A stretch of 64,000 nucleotides of DNA, taken from NCBI GenBank assembly GCA_019638235.1, contig JAHBUE010000001.1, positions 1,040,492-1,104,491 on the forward strand. The letters are read 5' to 3'. The notes under the pieces are model-generated. The model was not told the origin of the DNA. It worked only from the letters and a program-made list of their open reading frames with translations, and searched no databases. Shown here one piece after another: positions 51,707-61,302 of the stretch (within the stretch, counting starts at the first letter, position 1; each line of letters opens with the position of its first letter). The position numbers and the translations under genes were made by a program. The DNA is from Cyclobacteriaceae bacterium. Its GTDB lineage: Bacteria; Bacteroidota; Bacteroidia; Cytophagales; Cyclobacteriaceae.

Positions 51707-52182
51707 TTCTCCTTTTCTTTTTTCTCGCATCGGTTAGTACCGGTGTGGCGCAGCCCCGTTTGGTTTTTCTAAAAGGCGATAAAGTCATTACCACGTTTTA
51801 TGAGGGCGACCACATCCGCTTTAAGCGAAACGACCGCGACCATTTTACGGTTGGAATTATTGCCGGCATGACGAAAGATTATTTTCGTATTGGCGAAGAC
51901 ACTACCTTCATACATCAGGTAGAAAAAATTGATGTGAGCCAACGGATAGCTACCGGGCTAAGGCCGCGTGCAATAGGCGCTAAGTTAATCGTAGCGGGGT
52001 GTGTTTTGTTTTTGGGCGACCTGTTTAACGAAACCGTAATCAACGATGCAAACTATACGGCCAATGGCGGAGTGATTGGCGCATCGGCTGCGCTTGTAGG
52101 AACCGGGCTACTCTTGCAAACAGTGAATAATGATTATTTTGTGTTGGGTAGAAGAAAGAAAGTGGTAGTGTTGAACCGGTAA
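51688..52182 (+). CDS. Secreted or envelope protein of unknown function
   Basis: 164 residues, starting within the ilvE 3' end (19-bp overlap, ATG 51688). Signal-like N-terminus NVILLFFFLASVSTGVAQ. Two further hydrophobic stretches (AIGAKLIVAGCVLFLGDLF; GVIGASAALVGTGLLLQTV) may be membrane helices. The strand-rich first half (FLKGDKVITTFYEGDHIRFKR) is unrecognised. Translation is probably coupled to ilvE. Confidence 0.72.
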   Translation: MDSKNVILLFFFLASVSTGVAQPRLVFLKGDKVITTFYEGDHIRFKRNDRDHFTVGIIAGMTKDYFRIGEDTTFIHQVEKIDVSQRIATGLRPRAIGAKLIVAGCVLFLGDLFNETVINDANYTANGGVIGASAALVGTGLLLQTVNNDYFVLGRRKKVVVLNR

Positions 52183-52207
52183 CATAATCTTTTATTAAGT
52201 TTACTTC

Positions 52208-53362
52208 ATGCTCAACTTCAGGCAATCTTCCCGCATCATCATAACCTGCAACAAACGGCTTGCGCCCTACCTGCAACAGGAGGTAGAAGAACTTTCTTTC
52301 TTCCCGGAACGAACCTTTCAAACGGGTGTTGAACTTCAGGGCGCGATAAACGATTGCATAAAACTAAACCTGAACTTGCGCTGCGCCAGCCAGGTACTGT
52401 ATTCCTTAAAAGAGTTCAAAGCAAAAGATGCCGACCAGCTATACAGCAACTTAGTTAATTACCCGTGGGAAAAAGTATTGGACGAAGATGGATATTTCTC
52501 GGTAACAAGCAACGTAAATAACCCAACCATAAACAACGAATTGTTCGTAAATGTAAAAGTTAAAGATGCTATCGTTGACCGGATGCGCAAACAAACCGGT
52601 AAGCGGCCAAACTCCGGCCCTGAATTAGACAAGGCAGTTATTCATTTGTATTGGAAGGATAACCAGGCAGAAGTTTTTCTGGATACTTCAGGGCAAACAT
52701 TAGCTAAACACGGCTATCGGAAAATTCCGGGACGTGCACCCATGTTGGAAGCATTGGCGTGCGCAACCGTAATGGCTACGAAGTGGGATAAAAATTCACC
52801 TTTTGTAAACCCGATGTGTGGTTCGGGTACGGTGGCTATTGAAGCTGCGTTGCTCGCTACCAACCGAAGACCCGGATTGTTCCGAAAAAATTATTCATTT
52901 ATGCACGTGTTGGGTTATGATGAGAGTGTGTATGAAAATGAGTTTCAAAAAATTCAGCGCAAGGTAAAAGATATACCGGGTTTGATGATTGTAGCAACTG
53001 ATATACAGCAGGACGCCATTAAGATTTCAAGAATAAATGCAAAGGAAGCCGGTGTTGAACACCTCATCAGTTTTTTAGTATGCGATTTTGAGCGCACACA
53101 AGTGCCGGAAGGAAACGGAGTTATCTATTTCAATCCCGAATACGGTGAACGTATGGGCGAATTGGCCGACCTGGAAAAAACCTATAAACGATTGGGCGAC
53201 TTCCTGAAACAAAAATGCCAGGGCTACATGGGCTACATTTTTACCGGAAACCTTGACCTTGCAAAAAAGATAGGCCTGAAAGCAAAACGCAGGATTGAAT
53301 TTTATAGCGCCAAGCTCGATTGCCGATTATTGGAGTATGAGTTGTATGCGGGCAGTAAGTAG
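52208..53362 (+). CDS. THUMP-domain class I rRNA/tRNA guanine N2-methyltransferase (RlmL-like)
   Basis: 384 residues. An N-terminal THUMP domain (about 40-160) precedes a Rossmann methyltransferase with the SAM motif NPMCGSGTVAIEAALLA and catalytic motif NPEYGERMG. The usual motif is NPPYGER; the NPEY form occurs in Bacteroidota relatives, so it is likely active. The family modifies 23S rRNA G2445 or tRNA. Confidence 0.92.
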   Translation: MLNFRQSSRIIITCNKRLAPYLQQEVEELSFFPERTFQTGVELQGAINDCIKLNLNLRCASQVLYSLKEFKAKDADQLYSNLVNYPWEKVLDEDGYFSVTSNVNNPTINNELFVNVKVKDAIVDRMRKQTGKRPNSGPELDKAVIHLYWKDNQAEVFLDTSGQTLAKHGYRKIPGRAPMLEALACATVMATKWDKNSPFVNPMCGSGTVAIEAALLATNRRPGLFRKNYSFMHVLGYDESVYENEFQKIQRKVKDIPGLMIVATDIQQDAIKISRINAKEAGVEHLISFLVCDFERTQVPEGNGVIYFNPEYGERMGELADLEKTYKRLGDFLKQKCQGYMGYIFTGNLDLAKKIGLKAKRRIEFYSAKLDCRLLEYELYAGSK

Positions 53363-53586
53363 GGTGTTCTGTTAATCGTTATTTGTTAATTGATGTTACG
53401 CAAAACAACAAATAGCACGTCATTGCGAGGGAGGAACGACCGAAGCAATCCCGATTTTGCCCTATAAAACGAGATTGCTTCGCTGCCGCTCGCAATGACG
53501 AGTATTGTTTTGCGTAACATCTCTTATTAATTGTGAAAAATGCAATCGAATAACGAATAACGGTGATTAGCTGCCTGCTTCTTTAA
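53363..53586. other. Gene-free stretch holding a MITE-like element
   Basis: No coding capacity. It contains the element at 53394-53519 and a run of GTTAAT/TGTTAAT words on its left side. Confidence 0.5.
53394..53519. repeat. MITE-like inverted-repeat element, copy 2
   Basis: 126 bp with perfect 14-bp terminal repeats TGTTACGCAAAACA / TGTTTTGCGTAACA. Inside: GTCATTGCGAGGGAGGAACG and its inverse-type partner GCCGCTCGCAATGACG. It matches copy 1 (35242-35368) over about 50 bp at each end, while the central 25 bp differ. Confidence 0.8.
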
Positions 53587-54636
53587 CTATTGCCTTAACG
53601 AAGTCATATCAATTACAAAGCGATAACGTACATCGTTTCTCAGCATCCTTTCATACGCTTCATTGATCTGCTGAATCGGAATAACTTCCACATCGGCTGT
53701 AATATTTTTTTCCGCACAGAAGTCAAGCATGGCCTGTGTTTCCTGTGTGCCGCCAATCATGGAGCCGGTAATGCTTCTCCTGTTTTTCAGTAAGTCGAAC
53801 GGACTTACACGCGGATCTTCGGCAGGCAGACCCACTACGAGCATGCGGCCATTCAAACCCAACAGATCGAGGTAGCTGTGATAATCGTGATTAGCGGAAA
53901 CCGTGTTCAACACAACATCAAAGTAAGTTCTGAATTTTTTCATCTGCGCATTATCTGTCGACAGCACAAAATGATGCGCCCCCAAACGTTTTGCATCCGC
54001 TTCTTTACCTGGCGAAGAACTGATCAGCGCCACTTCTGCACCAAAGGCATGCGCGAACTTCAACCCCATGTGCCCCAGGCCGCCAAGACCAACAACGGCC
54101 ACACGCATACCCGGCCCTACACCGGCATACCGCAAAGGCGAATACGTGGTAATGCCCGCACACAACAACGGGGCAGCACCGGCCGGGTCGAGCTTATCGG
54201 AAAGTTTGTAAACAAAAAGCTCATCGGTAACGATAGTAGTAGCGTAGCCGCCCTGGGCTAATGTAATACCATCACGCTCTAAGGTATTGTATGTGCCCGT
54301 CATGCCATCCTCACAGTATTGTTCAAGGTGGTTTTGGCAATTGTTGCATGTACGGCACGAATCAATCATCACACCAACGGCAGCCATATCGCCCGGCTTG
54401 AATTTCTTAACATCTGTTCCTGTACGTACTACTTTCCCTACTATCTCATGGCCGGGAACCATGGGGTATAGGGCATCGCCCCATTCATTGCGCACCTGGT
54501 GGAGGTCGCTGTGGCATACACCACAATACAATATTTCTATCACCACATCGCCAGGACGAGGCTCTCTTCGTTCAAACTGGTAGGGTGCAAGCGGACTTTT
54601 AGGGTCAAAGGCAGCGTAAGCGTTGGTAGCGATCAT
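53587..54636 (-). CDS. Zinc-dependent NAD(P) alcohol dehydrogenase (CAD/YahK-like)
   Basis: 349 residues. Catalytic Zn ligands lie in YCGVCHSDLHQVRNEWG and GHEIVGKV; structural Zn ligands are CRTCNNCQNHLEQYC. The Rossmann motif is VGLGGLGHMGLKFA. It belongs to the cinnamyl-alcohol-dehydrogenase group that reduces aldehydes, usually with NADPH. Preceded (54637-54831) by a long intergenic region. Confidence 0.94.
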   Translation of the reverse strand: MIATNAYAAFDPKSPLAPYQFERREPRPGDVVIEILYCGVCHSDLHQVRNEWGDALYPMVPGHEIVGKVVRTGTDVKKFKPGDMAAVGVMIDSCRTCNNCQNHLEQYCEDGMTGTYNTLERDGITLAQGGYATTIVTDELFVYKLSDKLDPAGAAPLLCAGITTYSPLRYAGVGPGMRVAVVGLGGLGHMGLKFAHAFGAEVALISSSPGKEADAKRLGAHHFVLSTDNAQMKKFRTYFDVVLNTVSANHDYHSYLDLLGLNGRMLVVGLPAEDPRVSPFDLLKNRRSITGSMIGGTQETQAMLDFCAEKNITADVEVIPIQQINEAYERMLRNDVRYRFVIDMTSLRQ

Positions 54637-54831
54637 ATTTCAGAAGATAAAATCGTATGAATATAAAGTATCATGGGTGTTCAGCCAGCTCTTTTGCAGA
54701 AAATTTATTCACAATAATTCGTTTTCTGTGAATCATTGTCCGTTATTAGTTACCCGTTACCCGCTAATAGTTATTCGTTATCAGTGAATGTACAACGGAT
54801 AACTATTAACGAATTCACCTGATATTTTGAT
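54637..54831. repeat. Intergenic stretch with degenerate inverted words
   Basis: 195 bp between two divergently transcribed genes. From about 54725 the words GTTATTAGTTACCCGTTA, AATAGTTATTCGTTA and, inverted, AACGGATAACTATTAACG alternate and can fold back on each other. I find no ORF in it. Confidence 0.4.
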
Positions 54832-55266
54832 ATGGCACGAATACACATAAACTTTCCAGATAAATTTATCTTCTCTACCGAATTGCCTGTCCGCGTTTCC
54901 GATTTAAACTATGGTGGTCATGTAGGCAACGATGCCATTCTCACCATTATGCAGGAAGCGCGCACGCAATTTTACCGAAGCATGGGTTTTGAAAGCGAAT
55001 TAAAACTTGAAGGACTGATAGGGCAGGTAGTGGCCGATGCAGCCGTAGTCTATAAATCAGAATCTTTTTTTGGCGATGTGTTGCGCATTGAAATCGCCCT
55101 GGGAGAAATTCATAAATATGGGTTTGACTTATTTTACAAGATTACAAACAGCGCAACAGGCAAAGACGTAGCGCACGGGAAAACGGGGATCATTTGCTTT
55201 GATTATGAAAATCGTAAGATGGCCCTTGTTCCGGAAAGCCTGCAAAAGAAGTTAGCCGCTCTTTAA
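54832..55266 (+). CDS. Acyl-CoA thioesterase, 4HBT (hotdog) family
   Basis: 144 residues. 4-hydroxybenzoyl-CoA-thioesterase-like core [34 protein letters not shown] with Asp and Gly-His positions as in the family. The substrate is not determined. It converges with leuA, the last four bases overlapping. Confidence 0.9.
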   Translation: MARIHINFPDKFIFSTELPVRVSDLNYGGHVGNDAILTIMQEARTQFYRSMGFESELKLEGLIGQVVADAAVVYKSESFFGDVLRIEIALGEIHKYGFDLFYKITNSATGKDVAHGKTGIICFDYENRKMALVPESLQKKLAAL

Positions 55267-56423
55267 CGCGCCAACACCGGAATATTTGTTGCCAATACCT
55301 CCAGGTCTTGATCATTAACCTGTTTCTTCTCATCGGCTACGAGCAGGAAGTTTTCATATACAATATCTAATTCCTGACCTTCAATTTTATAACCCAGCAC
55401 TTCCAGCCTGTGCTTCAACGCAGCTCGTCCGCTTCTTGCCGTTAGCACGATAGAGGAGGAGTTAACGCCAACATCGGCCGGGTTAATGATTTCGTAGTTC
55501 TCGGCATGTTTCAAAAAGCCATCCTGGTGGATACCGGAAGAGTGCGCAAATGCGTTTGCTCCAACAATAGCTTTGTTGGGCTGAACAGGCATGCGCATCA
55601 TGCTGCTTACAAGTTTGCTGATGCCATAAAGTTTTTCTGATTTGATATTTGTATGCAATCCTAAATCCTGGTGCGTTTTTAAAATCATCGCTACCTCTTC
55701 CAATGATGTATTACCTGCACGTTCGCCAATACCATTAATGGTAACTTCGGCCTGACGTGCTCCATGTACCAATCCCTCTATGGTGTTGGCAGTGGCCATG
55801 CCTAAATCATTATGGCAATGAACCGAAACGATTGCTTTGTCGATGTTGCTTACGTGGTCAAATAAATATTGAATACGCTTTCCGTAAAGATGAGGCAGGC
55901 AGTACCCGGTAGTATCCGGAATGTTCACTACATCGGCACCGGCTTTAATAACAGCTTCAATCATCTGCGCAAGAAAGGGGAGGTCGGCACGGCCTGCATC
56001 TTCGGCATAAAACTCTACTTCATATCCTTTCGATTTGGCATACTGAACAGCCCACACGCCCTGCTCCAACACCTGTTCGCGACCGCTTTTGAATTTATGT
56101 TTGATGTGCACATCGCTTGAACCGATGCCGGTATGTATGCGTCCGCGTTTCGCGTAACGCAAGGCTTCGGCAGCCACATCTATATCTTCCTGTTTCGCTC
56201 GTGTTAGTCCGCAGACAACCGGCTCTTTTACGGCACGCGAAATGCCAATCACCGAAAGGAAATCTCCGGGGCTTGAAATCGGGAATCCTGCTTCAATAAC
56301 ATCAACGCCAAGCGCTTCCAGTTCGCGCGCAATGGTAATTTTTTCTTCTGTTGCAAGTTGGCATCCCGGTACCTGTTCGCCATCGCGAAGGGTTGTGTCG
56401 AAGATTTGAATCTTATCAGCCAT
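55263..56423 (-). CDS. leuA: 2-isopropylmalate synthase, short form
   Basis: 386 residues. It catalyses the committed step of leucine synthesis. Catalytic HMGL-type domain: [45 protein letters not shown] and a subdomain ([14 protein letters not shown]). The usual C-terminal leucine-binding regulatory domain of about 120 residues is absent: the protein ends 66 residues after [14 protein letters not shown]. Close paralogues (homocitrate, citramalate synthase) exist, but the location in leuCDB supports LeuA. Last gene of the operon. Confidence 0.9.
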   Translation of the reverse strand: MADKIQIFDTTLRDGEQVPGCQLATEEKITIARELEALGVDVIEAGFPISSPGDFLSVIGISRAVKEPVVCGLTRAKQEDIDVAAEALRYAKRGRIHTGIGSSDVHIKHKFKSGREQVLEQGVWAVQYAKSKGYEVEFYAEDAGRADLPFLAQMIEAVIKAGADVVNIPDTTGYCLPHLYGKRIQYLFDHVSNIDKAIVSVHCHNDLGMATANTIEGLVHGARQAEVTINGIGERAGNTSLEEVAMILKTHQDLGLHTNIKSEKLYGISKLVSSMMRMPVQPNKAIVGANAFAHSSGIHQDGFLKHAENYEIINPADVGVNSSSIVLTARSGRAALKHRLEVLGYKIEGQELDIVYENFLLVADEKKQVNDQDLEVLATNIPVLAR

Positions 56424-56470
56424 GTTCTTAATGTGTTTACGTGTTCAAGTGTTCCGATGTGTTTAAGTTG

Positions 56471-57583
56471 TTACAGGTCCCGGCCTACTGCCACCTGCCT
56501 GTTGCCTACTTTTTCTATTTCTAATATTACTTGGTTGCCCATTTGAGAAGTGTTCAAAATCTTATCAGATGAAGTCTTCGCATCGGCAATATCTATGGTT
56601 CGTAATCCGTTTTTCAACGTAGCCTCAACCGCATTGATTACCGTTTCGGATTCTTCTTTCAACCCGAACGAAATATCCAACAACAACGCTGCCGAAAGAA
56701 TGGAAGCTAATGGGTTGGCAATTCCTTTTCCGGTAATATCGTGCGCGCTTCCGTGAATGGGTTCGTACAGTCCAACGGTATCGCCAACGGAAGCGGAAGC
56801 CAACATGCCCATTGAGCCGGCAATCTGCGAGGCTTCATCGGTAAGAATATCGCCAAACAGGTTTCCGGTAAGCACCACATCAAAACTTCTTGGATTTTGA
56901 ATGAGCTTCATTGCGGCTGCATCAATAAACTGATGCTCCAGCGTAACATCAGGATATTGCTTGCTTACTTCGTTTACGGTTTCGCGCCACAGGCGCGAGC
57001 TTTCCAGCACATTGGCCTTGTCAACAGAAGTAATTTTTTTCTTTCGTGTGCGTGCAGCCTGAAAGGCTTTGTGCGCGATACGTTCTATTTCGTAACGTTG
57101 ATAAATCATCAGGTCGTATGCCGTGTTGCCGTCATCTTTTCTTCCCTTTTCTCCGAAGTACACATCGCCTGTTAGTTCGCGGAAGAAAAGAATATCGGAG
57201 CCTTTTAATATTTCCGGTTTAATGCTGGAGGCTTCTAATAATTCATCAAACAATTTTATCGGGCGCAAGTTGGCATACAGGCCAAGTTCTTTGCGCATTT
57301 TCAGCAAACCTTGTTCAGGACGAACTTTTAGTGTAGGGTCGTTATCATATTTCGGATGCCCCACTGCGCCAAACAAAATGGCATCAGATTTTTTTAGTAA
57401 TGCCAGAGTTTCATCTGGTAACGCGTTGCCCGTTTTCTCAATGGCATCGTGCCCTATTAATCCTTCTTCAAATTCAAATTCATGACCAAAGCTATCGGCA
57501 ATGTATTGCAACACACGTTTGCCTTCGGCTGTTACTTCTTTGCCGATGCCATCTCCGGGGAGAATCACTATCTTCTTTTTCAT
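56471..57583 (-). CDS. leuB: 3-isopropylmalate dehydrogenase
   Basis: 371 residues from ATG 57583 (GTG 57586 also possible). It oxidatively decarboxylates 3-isopropylmalate with NAD. ILPGDGIGKEVTAEG, the RELTGDVYFGEKGRKDDG region, DKANVLESSRLWRETV, and GTVGLYEPIHGSAHDITGKGIANPLASILSAALLL-type blocks are present. The 77-bp gap to leuD is filled by a palindrome at 57611-57658. Confidence 0.95.
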   Translation of the reverse strand: MKKKIVILPGDGIGKEVTAEGKRVLQYIADSFGHEFEFEEGLIGHDAIEKTGNALPDETLALLKKSDAILFGAVGHPKYDNDPTLKVRPEQGLLKMRKELGLYANLRPIKLFDELLEASSIKPEILKGSDILFFRELTGDVYFGEKGRKDDGNTAYDLMIYQRYEIERIAHKAFQAARTRKKKITSVDKANVLESSRLWRETVNEVSKQYPDVTLEHQFIDAAAMKLIQNPRSFDVVLTGNLFGDILTDEASQIAGSMGMLASASVGDTVGLYEPIHGSAHDITGKGIANPLASILSAALLLDISFGLKEESETVINAVEATLKNGLRTIDIADAKTSSDKILNTSQMGNQVILEIEKVGNRQVAVGRDL

Positions 57584-57610
57584 CACTATTTTTTGTTCTC
57601 TTTATCTAAT

Positions 57611-57658
57611 ACCAGTTTCCGGTCCCCTGTCACCGGTGACTGGCGACCGGAAACCGGT
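57611..57658. repeat. 48-bp near-perfect palindrome between leuD and leuB
   Basis: Centre CACC/GGTG at 57634/57635. Arms GTTTCCGGTC (57615-57624) and GACCGGAAAC (57645-57654) are exact complements, the inner GTCACC/GGTGAC too, and the outermost ACC/GGT. Only three of 24 pairs fail. It is on the leu mRNA and would form a very stable hairpin. Confidence 0.75.
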
Positions 57659-57663
57659 AACCA

Positions 57664-58254
57664 TTATGCATGTGTTAAGTCAAATTCTTTTATCTCATCT
57701 CTCAGACTCAACAAATAATCAATATCATCATACCCATTCATCAGACACGCCTTTTTGTATGGATTGATTTCAAATTTTTCTGAAGCGCCATCGGGCAGGG
57801 TTACGGATTGACTTTCTAAGTTCACTTCAATTTCTGCCGATGAATTTTCTTCTATGGTTTTAAAAACCTTACTCAAAAACGTATCGCTTACCTGGAGCGG
57901 AAGCAAAGCATTGTTAAGAGCGTTGTTTTTAAAAATGTCGGCAAAGAAAGAAGAAATCACCACGCGGAATCCGTAATCGTATAATGCCCACGCAGCATGT
58001 TCGCGGCTACTGCCGCAACCAAAATTTTTCCCGGCAACCAAAATTTTTCCTTTGTAAGCGGTATTGTTCAATACAAATTCCGGGTTGGGATTTGATTCGC
58101 TGTCGTACCGCCAATCACGAAACAGATTTTCGCCAAAGCCTTCGCGTGTTGTTGCTTTTAAGAACCGGGCAGGAATGATCTGATCCGTGTCGATGTTCTC
58201 CACGGGTAGCGGAACGGCCGTTGTTTTTAGTGTTATAAATTTTTCCTTACTCAT
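57664..58254 (-). CDS. leuD: 3-isopropylmalate dehydratase small subunit
   Basis: 196 residues. Swivelling domain of the aconitase-like isomerase; it pairs with Leu[38 protein letters not shown] and the C-terminal region are typical. 37 bp separate it from leuC on the same strand. Confidence 0.95.
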   Translation of the reverse strand: MSKEKFITLKTTAVPLPVENIDTDQIIPARFLKATTREGFGENLFRDWRYDSESNPNPEFVLNNTAYKGKILVAGKNFGCGSSREHAAWALYDYGFRVVISSFFADIFKNNALNNALLPLQVSDTFLSKVFKTIEENSSAEIEVNLESQSVTLPDGASEKFEINPYKKACLMNGYDDIDYLLSLRDEIKEFDLTHA

Positions 58255-58291
58255 ATTTAGTCGATTGTCGATAGCCGCTATGGTCTATGGA

Positions 58292-59698
58292 CTAATTAAA
58301 TTCTCTCACATCAGTTACCCTTCCTGTAATCGCAGCAGCAGCAGCGCTCAACGGGCTTGCCAAAAATGTTCTGGACTTTGGCCCTTGTCTTCCTTCAAAA
58401 TTTCTGTTCGATGTGCTGATGCAATACTTACCTGCTGGTATCTTGTCTTCATTCATACCTAAACATGCCGAACATCCGGGGCTGCGCAATTCAAACCCGG
58501 CTTCTTCAAAAATTTTATCAAGCCCTTCTTTGCGTGCCTGTTCTTCTACTTGCTTTGAGCCGGGCACTACCCATACTTCAACATCGGGCGATTTCTTTTT
58601 TCCTTTTACAACAGATGCAACAAGGCGCAGGTCTTCAATGCGTGCATTGGTGCAACTACCGATAAACACATAGTCGATTGGTTTACCTAATAATGACGAA
58701 CCCGGTTCAAGCCCCATGTACTCCAGCGATTTGGTGAACGATGCCTTTTCGTTTATCTCTTTCAACTCTTCCGCTGTTGGTATGCGGTCTGTAATACGAA
58801 TACCCATACCCGGGTTGGTGCCGTAGGTTATCATGGGCGCGATGTCAGCGGCATTGTAGATTAATACATTGTCGTATACAGCGCCTTCATCAGTTTTTAA
58901 TTGTTTCCAGGTTTCAACTAATTTTTCAAAAGCCTCACCCTGTGGTGCAAATTTTCTCCCGCGTATGTAGTTGAAAGTAGTTTCGTCCGGGGCAATCAAT
59001 CCGCCACGCGCGCCCATCTCAATGCTCATGTTGCAAATGGTCATACGGGCTTCCATCGATAAACTTTCAATAGCGCTGCCTGCATACTCTACAAAATATC
59101 CCGTAGCGCCACTCGCAGAAATTTTTGATATGATATAAAGAATAATGTCTTTGGCTACTACACCCTTTTCAAGTTTTCCGTTCACTTCAATGCGCATGGT
59201 TTTTGGCTTGTGTTGTAAAACACATTGCGTGGCCAATACTTGTTCTACTTCGCTGGTGCCGATACCAAAAGCGATATTGCCAAACGCACCATGTGTAGAT
59301 GTATGGCTGTCGCCACACACAATGGTCATGCCCGGTAAGGTTAACCCTAACTCCGGGCCAATAATATGCACGATACCCTGGAAGGGATGACCAAGGTCGT
59401 AAAGCTCAACACCAAACTCCGCACAATTTTTTCGCAGGGTTTCTACCTGGTGTCGCGATAAGGCTTCGCGGATAGGCAGGTGCTGGTCTTTTGTCGGCAC
59501 GTTATGGTCGGCAGTGGCAGTGGTGCGCTTCGGATTAAAAACCGGGATGTTGCGCTTGCGCAATCCGTCAAATGCTTGCGGACTGGTTACTTCGTGAATG
59601 AAATGCCGGTCGATAAACAATACATCGGGGTAGCCTTCTTTTTGTTTCACTACGTGGGCATCCCATATTTTATCGAACAACGTTTTTGAATTACTCAT
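58292..59698 (-). CDS. leuC: 3-isopropylmalate dehydratase large subunit
   Basis: 468 residues from ATG 59698. The [4Fe-4S] ligand cysteines lie in [12 protein letters not shown] and [24 protein letters not shown] and [13 protein letters not shown] also match the family. First gene of the leu operon; its start is about 30 bp after an attenuator-like hairpin. Confidence 0.96.
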   Translation of the reverse strand: MSNSKTLFDKIWDAHVVKQKEGYPDVLFIDRHFIHEVTSPQAFDGLRKRNIPVFNPKRTTATADHNVPTKDQHLPIREALSRHQVETLRKNCAEFGVELYDLGHPFQGIVHIIGPELGLTLPGMTIVCGDSHTSTHGAFGNIAFGIGTSEVEQVLATQCVLQHKPKTMRIEVNGKLEKGVVAKDIILYIISKISASGATGYFVEYAGSAIESLSMEARMTICNMSIEMGARGGLIAPDETTFNYIRGRKFAPQGEAFEKLVETWKQLKTDEGAVYDNVLIYNAADIAPMITYGTNPGMGIRITDRIPTAEELKEINEKASFTKSLEYMGLEPGSSLLGKPIDYVFIGSCTNARIEDLRLVASVVKGKKKSPDVEVWVVPGSKQVEEQARKEGLDKIFEEAGFELRSPGCSACLGMNEDKIPAGKYCISTSNRNFEGRQGPKSRTFLASPLSAAAAAITGRVTDVREFN

Positions 59699-59723
59699 GA
59701 ACAACTGTTAGTTAGTTGACGCT

Positions 59724-59765
59724 TTAAAAAATGAAACCGCCCCTGCGTTAATGCAGAGGCGGTTT
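59724..59765 (-). terminator. Attenuator/terminator hairpin upstream of leuC
   Basis: On the minus strand, AAACCGCC/GGCGGTTT arms (8 bp) enclose CTGC/GCAG arms with a 6-nt loop; a CATTTTTT run follows. Located 26 bp before the leuC ATG and about 220 bp after the thrC stop: it either ends the thr operon or controls entry into leuC. I do not see a leucine-rich leader peptide. Confidence 0.75.
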
Positions 59766-59900
59766 ACAATTCAAGTTGCTAACTTACGTGATACATAGAA
59801 TTATTGGTAGCGGAAAGTGAAAAAACTTTCGCCTCACAAGTGTTTGGTAGTATTGTTTTACATGTTTTGTAATTAGAAAGTCTGCTCAAACACATAAACT

Positions 59901-59962
59901 GTCATGCCGGCCATGGAGCCGGCATCTCCTGCGAGGTTGAGATCGCGGCTCAGGGCCGCGAT
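59901..59962. repeat. Two adjacent GC-rich hairpins after thrC
   Basis: TGCCGGC/GCCGGCA (59905-59924) and ATCGCGGC/GCCGCGAT (59942-59962). GC content is far above that of the neighbouring intergenic DNA. The pattern GTCATGCCGG...GGCATCTCC resembles a widely dispersed intergenic repeat type. Confidence 0.6.
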
Positions 59963-59986
59963 GACTTCAAAGAGAAGTTGTGGTAC

Positions 59987-61291
59987 TTAGCGAGCTATCA
60001 GGTTTTGTAAAATCTTTTTTAGATTTTGAAAATTTGTCGGACAGGAAATTGATTGTACGGGTTTATCTAAGAGAGCCTGGAGTGAAGGATGTGGGGGAGG
60101 AGCAATATGAAGAGAAGCCTCCACTACTTCAGTAAACTTGCAGGGATGCGCTGTTTCAAAAGAGATTCCCTGCGCCTGCGGATGATCCTTTAGGTAACGT
60201 GTTAACCCAAGCCAGGCTACCGCCCCGTGCGGATCTAACAAATAGTTTTTAGTGTGGTACACCTGCTGCATGGCGTGCTGTGTTTCTTCATCCGTGAAAG
60301 AATAGCCTGTAATATCTTTTGTCATGGCATCCCATGAATTTTGATACAGTTCTAACAAACGGGCAAAGTTACTGGGGTTGCCAACATCCATAGCATTGCT
60401 AATGGTTTGAACAGATGGCCTTGGCGAAAACTGTTTTGTTTCCAGGTATTGCGGAACTACATCGTTGCTGTTGGTAGCTGCAATAAATCCATGAATGGGC
60501 AACCCCATCTTTTTTGCAAATACACCGGCAGTAAGGTTGCCGAAATTTCCGCTTGGAACTGAAAACACAACCTCTTGCTTTGTGGGTAGAGCTGCCCATG
60601 CAAAGAAATAATAAAACGATTGCGGAAGAAGCCGTGCGATGTTAATTGAGTTTGCCGATGTAAGAAACATGGTTTGGCGAAGGTCGTTATCCTGAAACGC
60701 AGATTTCACCATTCGTTGGCAATCATCGAACGTACCATCAACAGCTATGGCATGAATGTTTTTGCCTAATGTGGCAAATTGCTTTTCCTGCATTACACTT
60801 ACTTTTCCTTTCGGATACAGAATGACCACATCAATACCATTTGTTTCATAAAACCCATGTGCTACTGCGCTGCCGGTATCACCGGATGTGGCTACCAATA
60901 CGGTTATTCTTTTTTGATGTTGTTGTGAAATGTGTTGCAGAATCCGTGCGGTGAACCTCGCGCCTACATCTTTGAACGCAAGCGTAGGTCCATGAAATAA
61001 TTCCAGTATATGAACATGCGGGTTGAGCGAAATCAACGGAAAATCAAACGCAACTGTTTCTTCTGCAATTTTCATCAGGTCGGTATCGGAGATAGCTTCA
61101 TCTACAAACGGCCGCGCGACAGTAAAGGCAATTTCTGATTTGCTGAAAGAAGGTAACGAAGCGATGAAATCAGGTGAGAGGGATGGTATGGTTTGCGGCA
61201 TGTAGAGTCCGCCATCAGGAGCAAGCCCGTTTAGTACAGCTTCCTGAAAAGAAACTATATGCTGCGGATTGTTTGTGCTGTAATACTTCAT
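59987..61291 (-). CDS. thrC: Threonine synthase
   Basis: 434 residues. PLP enzyme converting O-phosphohomoserine to threonine. MKYYSTNNPQHIVSFQEAVLNGLAPDGGLYMP, ELFHGPTLAFKDVGARF (Schiff-base Lys in FKD), VATSGDTGSAVAHGF and SVPSGNFGNLTAGVF match. Last gene of thrABC, 11 bp after thrB. Confidence 0.96.
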   Translation of the reverse strand: MKYYSTNNPQHIVSFQEAVLNGLAPDGGLYMPQTIPSLSPDFIASLPSFSKSEIAFTVARPFVDEAISDTDLMKIAEETVAFDFPLISLNPHVHILELFHGPTLAFKDVGARFTARILQHISQQHQKRITVLVATSGDTGSAVAHGFYETNGIDVVILYPKGKVSVMQEKQFATLGKNIHAIAVDGTFDDCQRMVKSAFQDNDLRQTMFLTSANSINIARLLPQSFYYFFAWAALPTKQEVVFSVPSGNFGNLTAGVFAKKMGLPIHGFIAATNSNDVVPQYLETKQFSPRPSVQTISNAMDVGNPSNFARLLELYQNSWDAMTKDITGYSFTDEETQHAMQQVYHTKNYLLDPHGAVAWLGLTRYLKDHPQAQGISFETAHPCKFTEVVEASLHIAPPPHPSLQALLDKPVQSISCPTNFQNLKKILQNLIAR

Positions 61292-61302
61292 AATGCAATG
61301 TG

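Noticed and set aside
59766..59986. Leucine leader peptide ahead of leuC
   Set aside because: Short frames on the minus strand there (for example one starting MCLSRLSNY) are not Leu-rich next to the hairpin, so I did not call a leader.
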